Shown here one piece after another: positions 38,383 through 49,139 of a DNA stretch of 64,000 nucleotides. Numbering within the stretch: position 1 is the first letter of the stretch; every line of letters starts with the position of its first letter. Source of the stretch: Psychrobacter sp. LV10R520-6 (lineage in GTDB: Bacteria > Pseudomonadota > Gammaproteobacteria > Pseudomonadales > Moraxellaceae); NCBI RefSeq assembly GCF_900182925.1, contig NZ_LT900024.1, forward strand, positions 186,001 through 250,000. Direction: 5' to 3'. The notes beneath the pieces were generated by a model. The model was not told the DNA's origin and searched no databases. It saw nothing but the letters and a program-made list of their open reading frames with translations. The translations under genes were made by a program, and so were the position numbers.

Positions 38383-38870
38383 ATAGTTTTATTTACTTTG
38401 TGACAATGGTACAGCACGTATAGTAGTTATAATAATAGCTATTAGTGACTGTGTTTATTGTCTCCGGACTTATCTGTCTACAATGACTAAGATAAACTTA
38501 TTATTTTAAATGTGTTAAATATAATATCTGTTGTAATATTACGCTAATAGAAAGCACGATATAACGTGCTGACTTCTGGTCACTTCTTGATAAGCGTGCC
38601 GTATGGTTTGGCATTAGCTTTGATGTTTGTCCTGTCATTCTATACCACCGCGTTTATAAGCAACGATAGCTCACATTTCTAGCAAGTAATAAGCTTCTTT
38701 TATAGATGCATTTGCATCTTGTCATAGTATATCGATAACCTCCTGTCACAAAGCTGACCCTACAAATTGCTATGTTCAAGTAGCCTGCTGTCTATCTTAT
38801 CGAGCAGCTGTACTTTGGCATAGTGGGCAAACATTCTTGTTATGGACAAGGGCTAGAGATTGTTTTTATA

Positions 38871-38910
38871 AGTAGTAAACAGATACGCTAAAGCGTTGCT
38901 GTTTACTACT
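38871..38910 (+). promoter_or_regulatory. Large hairpin just before ilvI
   Basis: AGTAGTAAACA pairs perfectly with TGTTTACTACT (11 bp), and inside it ACGCT pairs with AGCGT around AA. The hairpin ends 37 bases before the ilvI ATG and is followed by ATAAAATAAT, not a T run. It may be a regulatory leader structure. Confidence 0.6.
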
Positions 38911-38947
38911 ATAAAATAATATCAGTCCGCGCCGCAAAATAAAGGTG

Positions 38948-40780
38948 ATGACAGTGACACAGACTACACAAAGTCCGAACATGACCGGACATACCCAAAC
39001 GGGCAATGCCGCCAAAAATTTCCCTGAAAAGCAGCAAAAGCTCGCTGAAAATAGCGATCAACCAGTAATGCTATCAGGTGCTGAGATGCTGGTGCAAGCA
39101 TTGACTGATGAAGGGGTCAAATACATTTTTGGCTACCCAGGCGGTGCTGTTCTTCATATCTATGATGCTTTGTTTCAGCAGGATCAAATTGAGCATATCT
39201 TAGTGCGTCATGAACAAGCAGCCGGTCATATGGCAGATGCTTACTCACGGGTTACCGGTGATACCGGCGTGGTGCTAGCGACTTCTGGCCCTGGCGCGAC
39301 CAATACAGTTACTGCTATTGCCACTGCCTTTATGGATTCAGTGCCGATGGTGGTGATTGCCGGTCAGGTACCGAGTAGCTTAATCGGTGAAGACGCTTTC
39401 CAAGAAACCGATATGATTGGGGTATCTCGTCCGATCGTTAAACACAGTTTTCAAGTACGTCATGCCAGTGAAATTCCGATGATTGTCAAAAAAGCATTCT
39501 ATATTGCCAAGGCTGGTCGTCCGGGTCCTGTGGTTATCGACGTTCCTAAAGACATGACCGCGCCTAGCGAAAAATACGCTTATGAATATCCAAAAGAGGT
39601 GTTCGTACGCTCTTATCAGCCTTCGATTAAAGGCCATAGCGGACAAATAAAAAAAGCGGTGGAGACTTTACTCGCAGCGAAACGCCCGGTAGTTTATGCA
39701 GGTGGTGGTGTCATTTGGAGTAAAGCTCATAAAGAGTTGACTGAGCTTGGTCATCGATTAAATTTACCTGTGACCAATACTTTGATGGGGCTAGGTACTT
39801 TTCCTGGCTCTGACAGTCAGTTCTTGGGTATGCTGGGTATGCATGGCACCTATGAGGCCAACATGAGTATGCATCATGCGGACGTCATTTTGGCAGTCGG
39901 CGCCCGTTTTGATGACCGCGTGACCAATAACGTTAAAAAATTCTGTCCTGACGCGACCATTATTCATATCGATATTGATCCCACCTCTATCTCTAAAACT
40001 ATCTTTGCTCATATTCCTATCGTTGGTGATATAAAGTCGGTACTGACAGATATGTTAGAGATTATCGGTGAAGATAAAGAGCTAGAGCAGCATGCCTTAT
40101 TAGATTGGTGGTCACAAATTAATGAATGGCGTAAGCGTCATGGTTTGCGTTATGACACCAGTACCGACAATGGCATCAAGCCGCAGAGCGCAGTACAAAC
40201 CCTATGCAAAGTGACCAATGGCGATGCTATTATCACCAGTGACGTCGGTCAACATCAAATGTTTGCTGCACTCTATTACACCTACAAAGAACCAGGACAA
40301 TGGCTTAACTCGGGCGGGCTTGGTACTATGGGCGTTGGTTTGCCGTATGCAATGGCGGCTAAGCTTGCCAATCCTGATCGCGATGTGGTTTGTATCACCG
40401 GGGAAGGCTCTATTCAGATGAATATTCAAGAGCTGTCAACCTGTTTACAATACAATCTACCGGTCAAGATCTTAAACATAAACAATGCGCAGCTGGGTAT
40501 GGTTAAGCAGTGGCAGGACATGCTGTATGAAGGCCGTCACGCGCAGTCTTATATGGATTCGCTACCAGACTTTGTGAAATTAGCCGAAAGTTATGGTCAC
40601 GTCGGGATCAAAATCACCGACCCTGAGACTATGGAAGCACAGATTGCTGAAGCGATGGCAATGAAAGACAAGCTAGTATTTATTGACGTTTATGTTGATC
40701 GTAATGAGCATGTGTATCCGATGCAAATCGCTGGGCAAACGATGCGTGATATGTGGTTATCAAAAGGGGAGCGTACCTAA
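38948..40780 (+). CDS. ilvI: Acetolactate synthase large subunit
   Basis: This ThDP enzyme joins two pyruvates to acetolactate, or pyruvate and 2-ketobutyrate, as the first common step of Val, Leu and Ile synthesis. The 610-residue protein has the catalytic Glu89 in [17 protein letters not shown], the FAD-associated middle domain, and the ThDP motif [20 protein letters not shown] with NINNAQLG. A polar extension of ~40 residues precedes the conserved start. Start choice is uncertain: ATG 38948 or GTG 38954, both just after AAAGGTGA. It overlaps ilvH by one base. Confidence 0.95.
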   Translation: MTVTQTTQSPNMTGHTQTGNAAKNFPEKQQKLAENSDQPVMLSGAEMLVQALTDEGVKYIFGYPGGAVLHIYDALFQQDQIEHILVRHEQAAGHMADAYSRVTGDTGVVLATSGPGATNTVTAIATAFMDSVPMVVIAGQVPSSLIGEDAFQETDMIGVSRPIVKHSFQVRHASEIPMIVKKAFYIAKAGRPGPVVIDVPKDMTAPSEKYAYEYPKEVFVRSYQPSIKGHSGQIKKAVETLLAAKRPVVYAGGGVIWSKAHKELTELGHRLNLPVTNTLMGLGTFPGSDSQFLGMLGMHGTYEANMSMHHADVILAVGARFDDRVTNNVKKFCPDATIIHIDIDPTSISKTIFAHIPIVGDIKSVLTDMLEIIGEDKELEQHALLDWWSQINEWRKRHGLRYDTSTDNGIKPQSAVQTLCKVTNGDAIITSDVGQHQMFAALYYTYKEPGQWLNSGGLGTMGVGLPYAMAAKLANPDRDVVCITGEGSIQMNIQELSTCLQYNLPVKILNINNAQLGMVKQWQDMLYEGRHAQSYMDSLPDFVKLAESYGHVGIKITDPETMEAQIAEAMAMKDKLVFIDVYVDRNEHVYPMQIAGQTMRDMWLSKGERT

Positions 40781-41277
40781 TGCAACAACAACATCTGATT
40801 TCGGTCTTGATGGAAAACGAAGCGGGGTCGTTGTCGCGGTTAGTCGGCTTGTTCTCCCAGCGCGGTTATAATATTGAAACACTAAACGTCGCACCAACAG
40901 ACGATCCGACGATTTCACGCTTGACGCTGACCACCATCACGTCACCTGAAAAGATTGAGCAAATCACCAAGCAATTGCATAAGTTGATTGAAGTGGTCAA
41001 AGTTCTGAACTTATCTGATACCGTACACGTCGAGCGTGAATTAATGCTGATCAAAGTTCGCGCTACTGGCAACGTACGTGAAGAGATTAAGCGTAGCGCT
41101 GATATCTTTCGTGCACAAATTGTGGACGTTAATGCCAATATATATACTATCCAAATCGTCGGTGATACGGATAAGCTTGACGGCTTTATTGATGTCATTG
41201 GTCGTGAACGTACCTTAGAAGTGGTACGTTCAGGTGTAATCGGTATTGCCCGCGGTGAAAAAACGCTAAGCGTATAA
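40780..41277 (+). CDS. ilvH: Acetolactate synthase small subunit
   Basis: IlvH is the regulatory subunit that stimulates the enzyme and gives feedback inhibition by valine. The 165-residue protein has an N-terminal ACT domain (LISVLMENEAGSLSRLVGLF with SQRGYNIETLNV) and the C-terminal domain (RELMLIKVRATGNVREEIKR to GVIGIARGEKTLSV). The ATG at 40780 shares its A with the ilvI stop and has GGGGAG upstream; the frame is open 9 codons further up. Length matches the family. Confidence 0.97.
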   Translation: MQQQHLISVLMENEAGSLSRLVGLFSQRGYNIETLNVAPTDDPTISRLTLTTITSPEKIEQITKQLHKLIEVVKVLNLSDTVHVERELMLIKVRATGNVREEIKRSADIFRAQIVDVNANIYTIQIVGDTDKLDGFIDVIGRERTLEVVRSGVIGIARGEKTLSV

Positions 41278-41478
41278 TATTTGCGGTTGTCTCTATCATT
41301 TGAGAAATTGAAAGCATTTAAGCAATTGCCAGTATTTAAGAGATCAAAAGTATGTAAGCCATTGAGATTAACTCTATATAAAGCTTATTTATCTAAAACC
41401 TAACATCATGCTTATATATCAAACTATTTTAATATAATAGTTGTGATATAAGCGTTTACTGCCCATGGCTATCCATGA

Positions 41479-42516
<1,038 letters not shown>

Positions 42517-42581
42517 ATCGTTATTTATTAGCTTTTGAGCTGTTATAAAGTATTAATTAATGACGCTAAAGAACATTTATT

Positions 42582-42617
42582 ACCCATGTTATCGATTTGA
42601 TGGCATGGGTTTTTTTA
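42582..42617 (+). terminator. Terminator after ilvC
   Basis: ACCCATG (42582-42588) pairs with CATGGGT (42604-42610) and TTTTTTT follows. The loop of 15 bases is long, but the T run is good. It ends the ilvIHC transcript. Confidence 0.85.
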
Positions 42618-42785
42618 TAATTAAATATTCTGTGGGTCGGTCGGGGGAATGGATTTTGGTCCATATTTAGTATTTGGCTTGAAAAGCAGTGTCAACTGCC
42701 TAATATATAAATGCGGCATAGCACTTGATTGGCTGGCTGATGCTACATTTATTTTTTCTTATTCTTAGATTACAGGTTGTGTGTT

Positions 42786-43211
42786 GTGCAAATATCTTTT
42801 CCAGACTGGCTGACGCCGCAGTTCGCATATATTGTCCTCAGCGCTATAGTTGCCGTCCTCATTTGGATAGAAGGAGAAATGCTCAAGCGCACTGATGGCA
42901 AGCTACCCAAATCGCCATTCTTTCAAATTAGCTCCTTATTAGACACAGCTTGGTTCTTCGTCTCTGTAATGATGTTGTATGTGATTGACTTGACGCCATT
43001 AGCCACTGCTGTTCCTGCCGCATACGGAATCTATACTATCTTTGGTTGGGTCTACGGTACACGCTTGCTCAAGCGTAAAGGTATTCCAGACTCTCCCAAG
43101 GATTTGGTTATACCGTCCAAATACATTGCTTATAACCAGTCGTTCTCATTGATATTTTTTGCGTTATGTCTATTAGTGTTGGGCTCTCCGTGGTTACCCT
43201 TAACCAACTAA
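42786..43211 (+). CDS. Small polytopic membrane protein, function unknown
   Basis: I do not recognise a named family. The 141-residue protein has about four membrane segments: FAYIVLSAIVAVLIWI (~12-27), AWFFVSVMMLYVIDL (~57-71), ATAVPAAYGIYTIFGWVYG (~76-94) and FSLIFFALCLLVLGSPWL near the C-terminus. The start is probably GTG at 42786, nine bases after ACAGG; an upstream TTG is less likely. It stands alone between the ilvC terminator and the csp gene. Confidence 0.7.
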   Translation: MQISFPDWLTPQFAYIVLSAIVAVLIWIEGEMLKRTDGKLPKSPFFQISSLLDTAWFFVSVMMLYVIDLTPLATAVPAAYGIYTIFGWVYGTRLLKRKGIPDSPKDLVIPSKYIAYNQSFSLIFFALCLLVLGSPWLPLTN

Positions 43212-43257
43212 ATATTTACAAAACTATATAATTTAATCTGCTGTTGGTAAGAAAAGC

Positions 43258-43266
43258 TGCTATACT
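43258..43266 (+). promoter_or_regulatory. Extended -10 promoter of the cold-shock gene
   Basis: TGCTATACT is an extended -10 box. The -35 region (CTGCTG at 43238) is poor, which is tolerated with an extended -10. Transcription from here would give a 5' leader of about 150 nt, a length seen in cold-shock mRNAs such as E. coli cspA. Confidence 0.5.
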
Positions 43267-43299
43267 AAATTTGTACTCATAGAATTTGAGAGGGAAACA

Positions 43300-43356
43300 G
43301 TGAGACACTATAAACGTGAATTGCCTATTCGTTCTGAGCATATGCTCACAGATTAG
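43300..43356 (+). CDS. Possible 18-codon frame in the csp leader
   Basis: A GTG start at 43300 with GAGGG 6 bases upstream opens an 18-residue frame MRHYKRELPIRSEHMLTD. It lies wholly in the proposed csp leader. The good ribosome binding site makes translation plausible, but there is no other support. Confidence 0.25.
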   Translation: MRHYKRELPIRSEHMLTD

Positions 43357-43423
43357 ATGAGTATATATCAATTAATCGGTGATGACACACGTCTCGCCAA
43401 CAGTTAAAGAGTTAGGAAAATTT

Positions 43424-43636
43424 ATGTCAGATAAAGTTGAAGGCACTGTAAAGTGGTTTAATGAAGCTAAAGGTTTTGGTTTTATCGCTCAAGACAATGG
43501 CGGACAAGACGTATTCGCTCACTACAGCGCTATCCAAGGTGGCGGTTTCAAAACCCTAGCTGAAGGCCAAAAAGTGTCTTTCATCTTAGGTGATGGCAAA
43601 AAAGGCCCACAAGCTGAGCAAATCGAAGCTATCTAA
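43424..43636 (+). CDS. CspA-family cold-shock protein
   Basis: This is a 70-residue single cold-shock domain, an RNA chaperone that binds single-stranded nucleic acid. RNP1 is KGFGFIAQ and RNP2 is DVFAHYSAI (the common form is DVFVHFS). The N-terminus [15 protein letters not shown] is canonical. The frame is open 15 codons further upstream, but the ATG at 43424 with AGGA upstream gives the family length. The long leader suggests post-transcriptional control by temperature, as in E. coli cspA; that is inference. Confidence 0.95.
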   Translation: MSDKVEGTVKWFNEAKGFGFIAQDNGGQDVFAHYSAIQGGGFKTLAEGQKVSFILGDGKKGPQAEQIEAI

Positions 43637-43752
43637 TCTTAACTGCTGCTAAGTGTGGCTGATTTATTAGTCGACCTTACTGCTAGAAGATATACAGATA
43701 CTTAGATCGGTATGTTGTTAACGCAACAAAAATATTGTTTAGATTGTATACT

Positions 43753-43784
43753 AAAAGCAGCCTCTTATCGGGTTGCTTTTTTTT
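43753..43784 (+). terminator. Terminator after csp gene
   Basis: AAAGCAGCC pairs with GGTTGCTTT with one G-T pair, and a run of eight T follows. An A run precedes the stem. It lies about 120 bases after the stop codon. Confidence 0.88.
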
Positions 43785-43926
43785 GTCAAAAAATAAGCTT
43801 ATAATTCTGAGCTAGCTCTGGGCTAATTTTTAATTAAATGGCTGAATACCTCATTCAGTAATAAACACCAATTTAGCAATTATAAAGAACACGATTACAA
43901 ATAACACAATGCAATAAGGTAATACT

Positions 43927-44487
43927 ATGAAGTGGGAATCGTGGTTTGCAATAGACTGGTAACAAGTTCTTGGTATCTCTTTATCCGTTATAGGATTCTA
44001 CTTTTGCTTGATATTATTTACCCGTATTGTGGGTCTACGTAGTTTCTCAAAGCTCTCAAGTTATGACTTTGCGATGACCATAGCTATCGGTAGTATCTTA
44101 GCATCAACGGTAACATCCGACTCACCGTCACTGCTCCAAGGTCTGCTTGCTGTTGGTCTGTTATTTATGTTACAAGCACTAATCTCAATGATCAGACGTA
44201 GAGTCAAACCTATAAAAGCCTTACTTGATAACCGACCTATTATCTTGATGGCACATGGTGAATACTTCTGGGACAATCTAAAAGAAGCCAATCTAAGTAC
44301 TAGCGATGTACAAGAAGTGCTGCGGAAGAACGGCTTAAAATCGAAGACTGAAGTGTTTGCGGTTATCATGGAAACCACTGGTGATATGAGTGTGATTAAA
44401 AATAATGAAGCAACGCCAGATTGGACCTTATTTGATGATATTCGTGATAGTGAGCTTTTAATTAGACCCATCAAAGATTCTTCGTAG
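43927..44487 (+). pseudogene. DUF421 membrane protein gene with a premature stop codon
   Basis: Starting at the ATG at 43927, which has AAGG upstream, the frame encodes MKWESWFAIDW, then TAA at 43960-43962, then continues open to 44487 as QVLGISLSVIGFYFCLILF and so on. The joined product of ~186 residues matches the DUF421 (YetF-like) family: an N-terminal MxWESWF start, helices, the signature RIVGLRSFSKLSSYDFAMTI with AIGSILAST, and a soluble C-terminal domain. A single-base change from CAA or similar to TAA would explain it. Reinitiation at an internal TTG (44008) would lose the first helix. A sequencing error is also possible. Confidence 0.75.
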
Positions 44488-44935
44488 GATGGATAACTAT
44501 AATAAATAACAACAAAGCGTTAAGTAAACAAAGACCTAACAATGCTATAAAGGTGGGAAGGTTAGAGTAATAAATCAAAGAAAATGATGAGTTTATAGGC
44601 TGAGATGTCATTTTTTAAAGAAGGGTGACAAATTTATGACGCATTATTCACGGCGTTGTCTTGACCTTATCGGTGGGCTCACGCAAGATAGATAAGTCTA
44701 ATAAATAATGGCGGGCTTGGATTCAGCAGGATCAGTTAGCGTCTATTGTTATAAAAGTATAATTTGTTCTGCTATTGATTGTTTGGTATTAGTTGATAGT
44801 ATGTTACAAACAGTTCTCTGTTAACTAAGTTACAATCTTCAAGTGGCGGCCTTCAAGTAAAATTTTGAACGACAATGAACCAAGGGTTCTTAGTTTACAA
44901 CTTTTTAATTCATAACATTAACAAACGAGGAACGT
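44488..44935 (+). other. Spacer upstream of etfB
   Basis: These 448 bases hold no gene I can support. TATAAT at 44758-44763 lacks a good -35 box. A direct repeat CTTCAAGT occurs twice around 44838-44859. No terminator for the DUF421 gene was recognised. Confidence 0.5.
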
Positions 44936-45685
44936 ATGAAAGCATTAGTAGCGGTCAAGCGTGTCATTGATTATAACGTCAAAGTTCGTGTAAAAGCTGA
45001 TAACTCTGGTGTGGATTTATCCAATACCAAAATGTCAATTAACCCTTTCGATGAAATTGCGGTAGAAGAAGCAGTACGTCTAAAAGAAGCGGGTGTGATT
45101 GATGAGATTATTGTAGCCTCAATAGGCCCAAAAGAATCACAAGAGCAAATCCGTGCAGCCTTAGCATTAGGTGCTGATCGCGGTATTTTAGTAAAAACTG
45201 ACGATAAGCCATATCCGTTACAAGTAGCCAAAATCCTAAAAAGTATCGCTGAGCAAGAAAGTGCTGATATTGTCTTATTGGGTAAACAAGCTATCGATGA
45301 TGACAACAACCAAACCGGTCAGATGCTGGCAGCGTTCATGGGTGTCGGTCAAGGTACCTTTGCTTCAGAAGTCAAGGTCGAAGGCGATAAGGTAAATGTT
45401 ACTCGTGAAGTTGATGGCGGTTTGCAAACGCTTGCCCTGACTCTTCCTGCGATCATCACTACTGACTTACGTTTAAATGAGCCACGTTACGCTAAATTGC
45501 CTAACATCATGAAAGCCAAGAAAAAGCAGCTTGATGAAAAAGCGCCATCAGATTTTGGTGTTGATATGGCCTCTAAGCAAGAGATTGTCAAAGTCGTGCC
45601 ACCTGCTGAGCGTAAAGCGGGTATCAAAGTGGGTTCAGTTGATGAGTTGGTCGACAAGCTAAGAAATGAAGCAAAAGTAATCTAG
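44936..45685 (+). CDS. etfB: Electron transfer flavoprotein beta subunit
   Basis: ETF passes electrons from acyl-CoA and other dehydrogenases to ETF-quinone oxidoreductase. The 249-residue beta subunit begins [20 protein letters not shown] and has [36 protein letters not shown] and the later [20 protein letters not shown]. Length is typical. GAGGAACGT precedes the ATG. It is followed by etfA after 143 bases. Confidence 0.97.
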   Translation: MKALVAVKRVIDYNVKVRVKADNSGVDLSNTKMSINPFDEIAVEEAVRLKEAGVIDEIIVASIGPKESQEQIRAALALGADRGILVKTDDKPYPLQVAKILKSIAEQESADIVLLGKQAIDDDNNQTGQMLAAFMGVGQGTFASEVKVEGDKVNVTREVDGGLQTLALTLPAIITTDLRLNEPRYAKLPNIMKAKKKQLDEKAPSDFGVDMASKQEIVKVVPPAERKAGIKVGSVDELVDKLRNEAKVI

Positions 45686-45741
45686 TTTTTTGCTCGGGTT
45701 TGTAAGGGTTTATCAAACCCTCAAGCCTACATTTTAGAAGC

Positions 45742-45782
45742 TATTCGCATACAGGGTTACGCGAATATTAGTTATGCGAATA
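45742..45782. repeat. Inverted repeat in the etfB-etfA gap
   Basis: TATTCGCATA (45742-45751) and TATGCGAATA (45773-45782) are perfect inverted copies 21 bases apart. Further related words, ACGCGAATA and ACGAAT, lie between and after them. A smaller 7-bp dyad (AGGGTTT/AAACCCT) lies at 45705-45721. They may form an mRNA structure between the two coupled subunit genes. Confidence 0.6.
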
Positions 45783-45828
45783 AATGACCACACGAATCGA
45801 TGATACGAATAAATAAAGGATAAAAACC

Positions 45829-46770
45829 ATGGCAATTTTGGTATATGCAGAACATGACAATGCCAGTCTAAAAAAGGCAACTTTAAATACTATCGCTGCC
45901 GCCAAGCAAATGGGCGATGATATTCATGTATTAGTTGCTGGTAGTGGTAACCAAGCGGTTGCTGATGAAGCAGCTAAAGCAGAAGGCGTCACCAAAGTAC
46001 TACTAGTAGATAATGCCGTCTATGAGCACCAAATGGCAGAAAACATCGCGCTGTTGGTTGCTGATATCGCTGGTGGTTCAACTGATTACAGCCATATTAT
46101 TGCGCCAGGTACAACAACGGGCAAAAACTTTATGCCACGTGCGGCTGCGTTACTTGACGTGAGCATGTTGTCAGAAATTACAGCAGTAATCGATGCTCAA
46201 ACGTTCGACCGTCCTATCTATGCTGGTAACGCTACCGCAACAGTTAAGACCACAGAAGATAAAATCGTCTTAACCGTACGTACTACTGCCTTTGATCCAG
46301 TAGCAGCTGAGGGCGGCTCAGCATCTATTGAGACTATCGATAATGTACAAGATTCTGGTAAATCAAGTTTTGTTAATGAAGAAATGGCAAAATCTGACCG
46401 TCCTGAATTGACCTCAGCCGGTATTGTTGTTTCTGGTGGTCGCGCCTTAGCAAACGGTGAAAACTTCACTAAATATATCGAGCCATTAGCCGATAAACTT
46501 GGTGCTGCTGTTGGTGCATCACGTGCTGCCGTTGATGCAGGCTATGTACCAAATGATATGCAGGTCGGTCAAACAGGTAAAATCGTTGCACCAGACTTAT
46601 ATATTGCAGCCGGTATCTCAGGCGCTATTCAGCATTTAGCAGGTATGAAAGACTCTAAAGTGATCGTTGCTATCAACAACGATCCAGAAGCGCCAATTGC
46701 AAGTGTGGCTGATTACTTCTTAGAAGCTGACTTGTTTGATGCGTTACCTGAGCTAACTAGCAAGATTTAA
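45829..46770 (+). CDS. etfA: Electron transfer flavoprotein alpha subunit
   Basis: The alpha subunit binds FAD and completes the ETF heterodimer. The 313-residue protein begins MAILVYAEHDNASLKKATLN and has the C-terminal FAD domain: IVVSGGRALANGENF, GAAVGASRAAVDAGYVPNDM, QVGQTGKIVAPDLYIAAGIS with GAIQHLAGM, and NNDPEAPIASVADY. AAAGGA precedes the ATG. It is co-oriented with etfB and ends in a terminator shared with the next, facing gene. Confidence 0.97.
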   Translation: MAILVYAEHDNASLKKATLNTIAAAKQMGDDIHVLVAGSGNQAVADEAAKAEGVTKVLLVDNAVYEHQMAENIALLVADIAGGSTDYSHIIAPGTTTGKNFMPRAAALLDVSMLSEITAVIDAQTFDRPIYAGNATATVKTTEDKIVLTVRTTAFDPVAAEGGSASIETIDNVQDSGKSSFVNEEMAKSDRPELTSAGIVVSGGRALANGENFTKYIEPLADKLGAAVGASRAAVDAGYVPNDMQVGQTGKIVAPDLYIAAGISGAIQHLAGMKDSKVIVAINNDPEAPIASVADYFLEADLFDALPELTSKI

Positions 46771-46791
46771 TTATCACTAAATCGATGATTA

Positions 46792-46826
46792 AAAAAATCC
46801 CGCTATCGATGATTGCGGGATTTTTT
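46792..46826. terminator. Bidirectional terminator between etfA and RNA methyltransferase
   Basis: AAAAAATCCCGC pairs perfectly with GCGGGATTTTTT around TATCGATGATT. The A and T runs on both sides make it work for both convergent genes. Confidence 0.93.
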
Positions 46827-46848
46827 AGGTTTAAAAGATGCGTGTACT

Positions 46849-47643
46849 TTAACTATAATGGCGCTGACGCAATGTCTCATACAGACAAAGTGACCCGGCA
46901 ATTGCGACATTGAGGCTTTCTTGACCATTAGGTTGGGGAAGGGCGATAGGGGTAGCGCATTGCATGAGCTCCTCGCAAACGCCTTGACCTTCATGACCCA
47001 TAATCCAAGCGACAGGCGAGCGCAAATCATACTCATAAATCAAAGTGTCCGTATGTGAACTGGTTGCCAATAACGGTACTTCAACACAATCGAGGACAGC
47101 TGTTACGCTGAGATTTTCATAAATATTCAGCGCAAATTGCGCACCCATGCCAGCGCGTAAAGTCTTTGGTGACCATGCCTGTGCCGTAGCACTGGTACAT
47201 AATACCGTGCTGATGCCGACGGCTGCTGCGGTTCGCAATAGTGTTCCAACATTACCGCTGTCTTGTACATCATTGAGAATGAGGCAGTCGCTATTAATCG
47301 CTGATAAGTGTGGCATGGGTATATGAATAATCGCCATGATATCAATACCCGTACCTAGGCTACGGATACTTTGATATAGCGCGTCAGACAAGATTAAAAC
47401 GGAAGTGTAAGTGGGCAGACGGGTTAAAATCTGCTGCACTTCGACATGCGTATGCGCTGATTCCGCTAGTAATATTTGAAGGAACGGATAGTCGCTACGT
47501 AGGGCGGCATCAATTAGGTGGGCTCCTTCAAGTATCGTTTGCCCTTGTTTCTTACGCTGGCGAGCTTGGGTCAATAAAGCTTTCGCCAGCTTTACCGTTT
47601 GGTTTTTATCTGAGGTGATCAGTTCGGTAGTATTTGATGTCAT
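46849..47643 (-). CDS. SpoU/TrmH-family RNA 2'-O-methyltransferase
   Basis: This 264-residue protein has an N-terminal substrate-binding domain (KLAKALLTQARQRKKQGQTI and LEGAHLIDAAL at ~30-50) and the SpoU knot domain. Its three SAM motifs are visible: NVGTLLRTAAAVG (motif 1), VAWIMGHEGQGV (motif 2) and SLNVAIAGSLCLYE (motif 3). It resembles the TsnR/RlmB-like rRNA methyltransferases, but the target base cannot be told. The ATG at 47643 is used; an in-frame TTG five codons upstream also lacks a ribosome binding site. Confidence 0.9.
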   Translation of the reverse strand: MTSNTTELITSDKNQTVKLAKALLTQARQRKKQGQTILEGAHLIDAALRSDYPFLQILLAESAHTHVEVQQILTRLPTYTSVLILSDALYQSIRSLGTGIDIMAIIHIPMPHLSAINSDCLILNDVQDSGNVGTLLRTAAAVGISTVLCTSATAQAWSPKTLRAGMGAQFALNIYENLSVTAVLDCVEVPLLATSSHTDTLIYEYDLRSPVAWIMGHEGQGVCEELMQCATPIALPQPNGQESLNVAIAGSLCLYETLRQRHYS

Positions 47644-47721
47644 AGTAGACTGCTTCAAAGTAAAGATAGAGTTAAAATACAGACAAGCTTAAAAGCCAGA
47701 ACACATTATCAAAAGCCAATC

Positions 47722-48705
47722 TTACTTATCAGCATGCTGTAAGTGTAAGTCTTTCACATAATTGACTTCGTTTTTACTACCGAGTACCACAGGAACGCGC
47801 TGATGAATGTCCGTTGGCTCGATATCAAGGATACGACTAACGGCGTCAGTTGCTACGCCACCAGCACGCTCAATTAGCAAGCTCATTGGATTGGCCTCAT
47901 ACATTAAGCGTAATTTACCCGCTTTATTGGCATGTTTGGTATCGAAAGGATAAGTGAATAGACCTCCGCGACATAAGATGCGATGCACATCACCTACCAT
48001 TGCCGCTACCCAGCGGGTATTAAAGTCGCGACCGCGCACGCCATCTTTACCAGCAATTAGCTCATCAATATATTGTTGCATAGGTGCACGCCAGTAACGA
48101 TAGTTTGAGCCATTAATAGCGTATTCACTGGTGTCAGCATCAATTTGAACGTTGTCTTCTATCAACACATAGTCGCCGCTGTCTGGATCTAGGCTAAACA
48201 TGACCACATTATCAGCCACCGTCAACGCTAGTACTGTAGAGGTGCCGTATAATAAATAACCTGCTGCCAGCTGTTGATTACCAGCCTGTAAAAAATCACT
48301 ATTCTCACTATCGTGACCTTGATGCTGATAAGGTAGAATAGAGAATATGGTTCCTACTGCCATATTAATATCAATATTTGATGAGCCGTCGAGTGGATCG
48401 AATAGTACTAATAGACTGCCATCAGCATTGGCAGAGGTAGCATTATCCAGCTCTTCTGAGGCGACACCCGCGCAATGTGAATTTTGTGCCAAAGCATCTA
48501 AAAGTAAATCGTTGGCAAGGACATCGAGCTTTTTTTGTTCTTCGCCTTGGACGTTCTGATTGCCTGCTTCACCTAAGATATCAGCCAATGCGCCTTTTCT
48601 AAGTAACTGTGAAATCGTTTTGCCGACGTCAGTAATGCTAGTAATTACGTCGCTGACCGCAGGATTGGTTGCGTGGTCGTTTAGGTAGTTTGCTAAGGTC
48701 GTCAT
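47722..48705 (-). CDS. fbp: Fructose-1,6-bisphosphatase class I
   Basis: Fbp hydrolyses fructose 1,6-bisphosphate in gluconeogenesis. The 327-residue protein has the metal-binding signature [20 protein letters not shown], the earlier [19 protein letters not shown], and the C-terminal [19 protein letters not shown]. Its length is typical of the class I family. AGGA precedes the ATG. It is divergent from pyrB with a 434-base spacer. Confidence 0.96.
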   Translation of the reverse strand: MTTLANYLNDHATNPAVSDVITSITDVGKTISQLLRKGALADILGEAGNQNVQGEEQKKLDVLANDLLLDALAQNSHCAGVASEELDNATSANADGSLLVLFDPLDGSSNIDINMAVGTIFSILPYQHQGHDSENSDFLQAGNQQLAAGYLLYGTSTVLALTVADNVVMFSLDPDSGDYVLIEDNVQIDADTSEYAINGSNYRYWRAPMQQYIDELIAGKDGVRGRDFNTRWVAAMVGDVHRILCRGGLFTYPFDTKHANKAGKLRLMYEANPMSLLIERAGGVATDAVSRILDIEPTDIHQRVPVVLGSKNEVNYVKDLHLQHADK

Positions 48706-49139
48706 AATGCTTCCTAATAAAAAATGGGATCAAAAATTAAAGAGACAGTTGAGGTCAAAAGGACGATTAACGTCAAAAAAAATACTTAGTAAATGAAACC
48801 AAACGCGCAATAAACGACTAAATTGGCAAATATTTAAATGGCTTGTACGGTATCTTTGTCCTGGTCATAAAATCAGCTACACTATATTTGTTGTTATTCA
48901 TAGCTTGATAACGCTTATTGCTCATTATAGTTAATATAGATACTATGGTTAGTATGTAACTTATAATAGCTAACAAGGCTGCTAAGTCTGTTTATACTAC
49001 GGGTGCCATTGCGGTAAAGTGTAGCAAATAAGCGGCAAAATGTCCCTGTATCTGTGCTCATAGTTATAAATGAATGAGCAATTATTGTCTATGTAATATA
49101 AATTAAATTCATATAAACCAACAATAAAGATGTGCCATT
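48706..49139. other. Divergent spacer between fbp and pyrB
   Basis: These 434 AT-rich bases hold no gene. TATAAT at 48962-48967 on the plus strand lacks a good -35 box. No pyrimidine-type leader peptide or attenuator was recognised before pyrB. Confidence 0.5.

Larger units (their letters stand above)
38094..38947 (+). other. Long structured leader and promoter region of ilvIHC
   Basis: These 854 bases hold no ordinary gene. A promoter candidate lies at 38265-38296. Downstream are several dyads: AGCACG/CGTGCT (38553-38570), GATGCA/TGCATC (38705-38718) and a large hairpin (38871-38910). An 18-codon frame (38326-38382) with six Ile, Leu or Val codons could encode a leader peptide. The arrangement suggests attenuation or another leader control, but no classic terminator and antiterminator pair was recognised. 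Confidence 0.5.
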
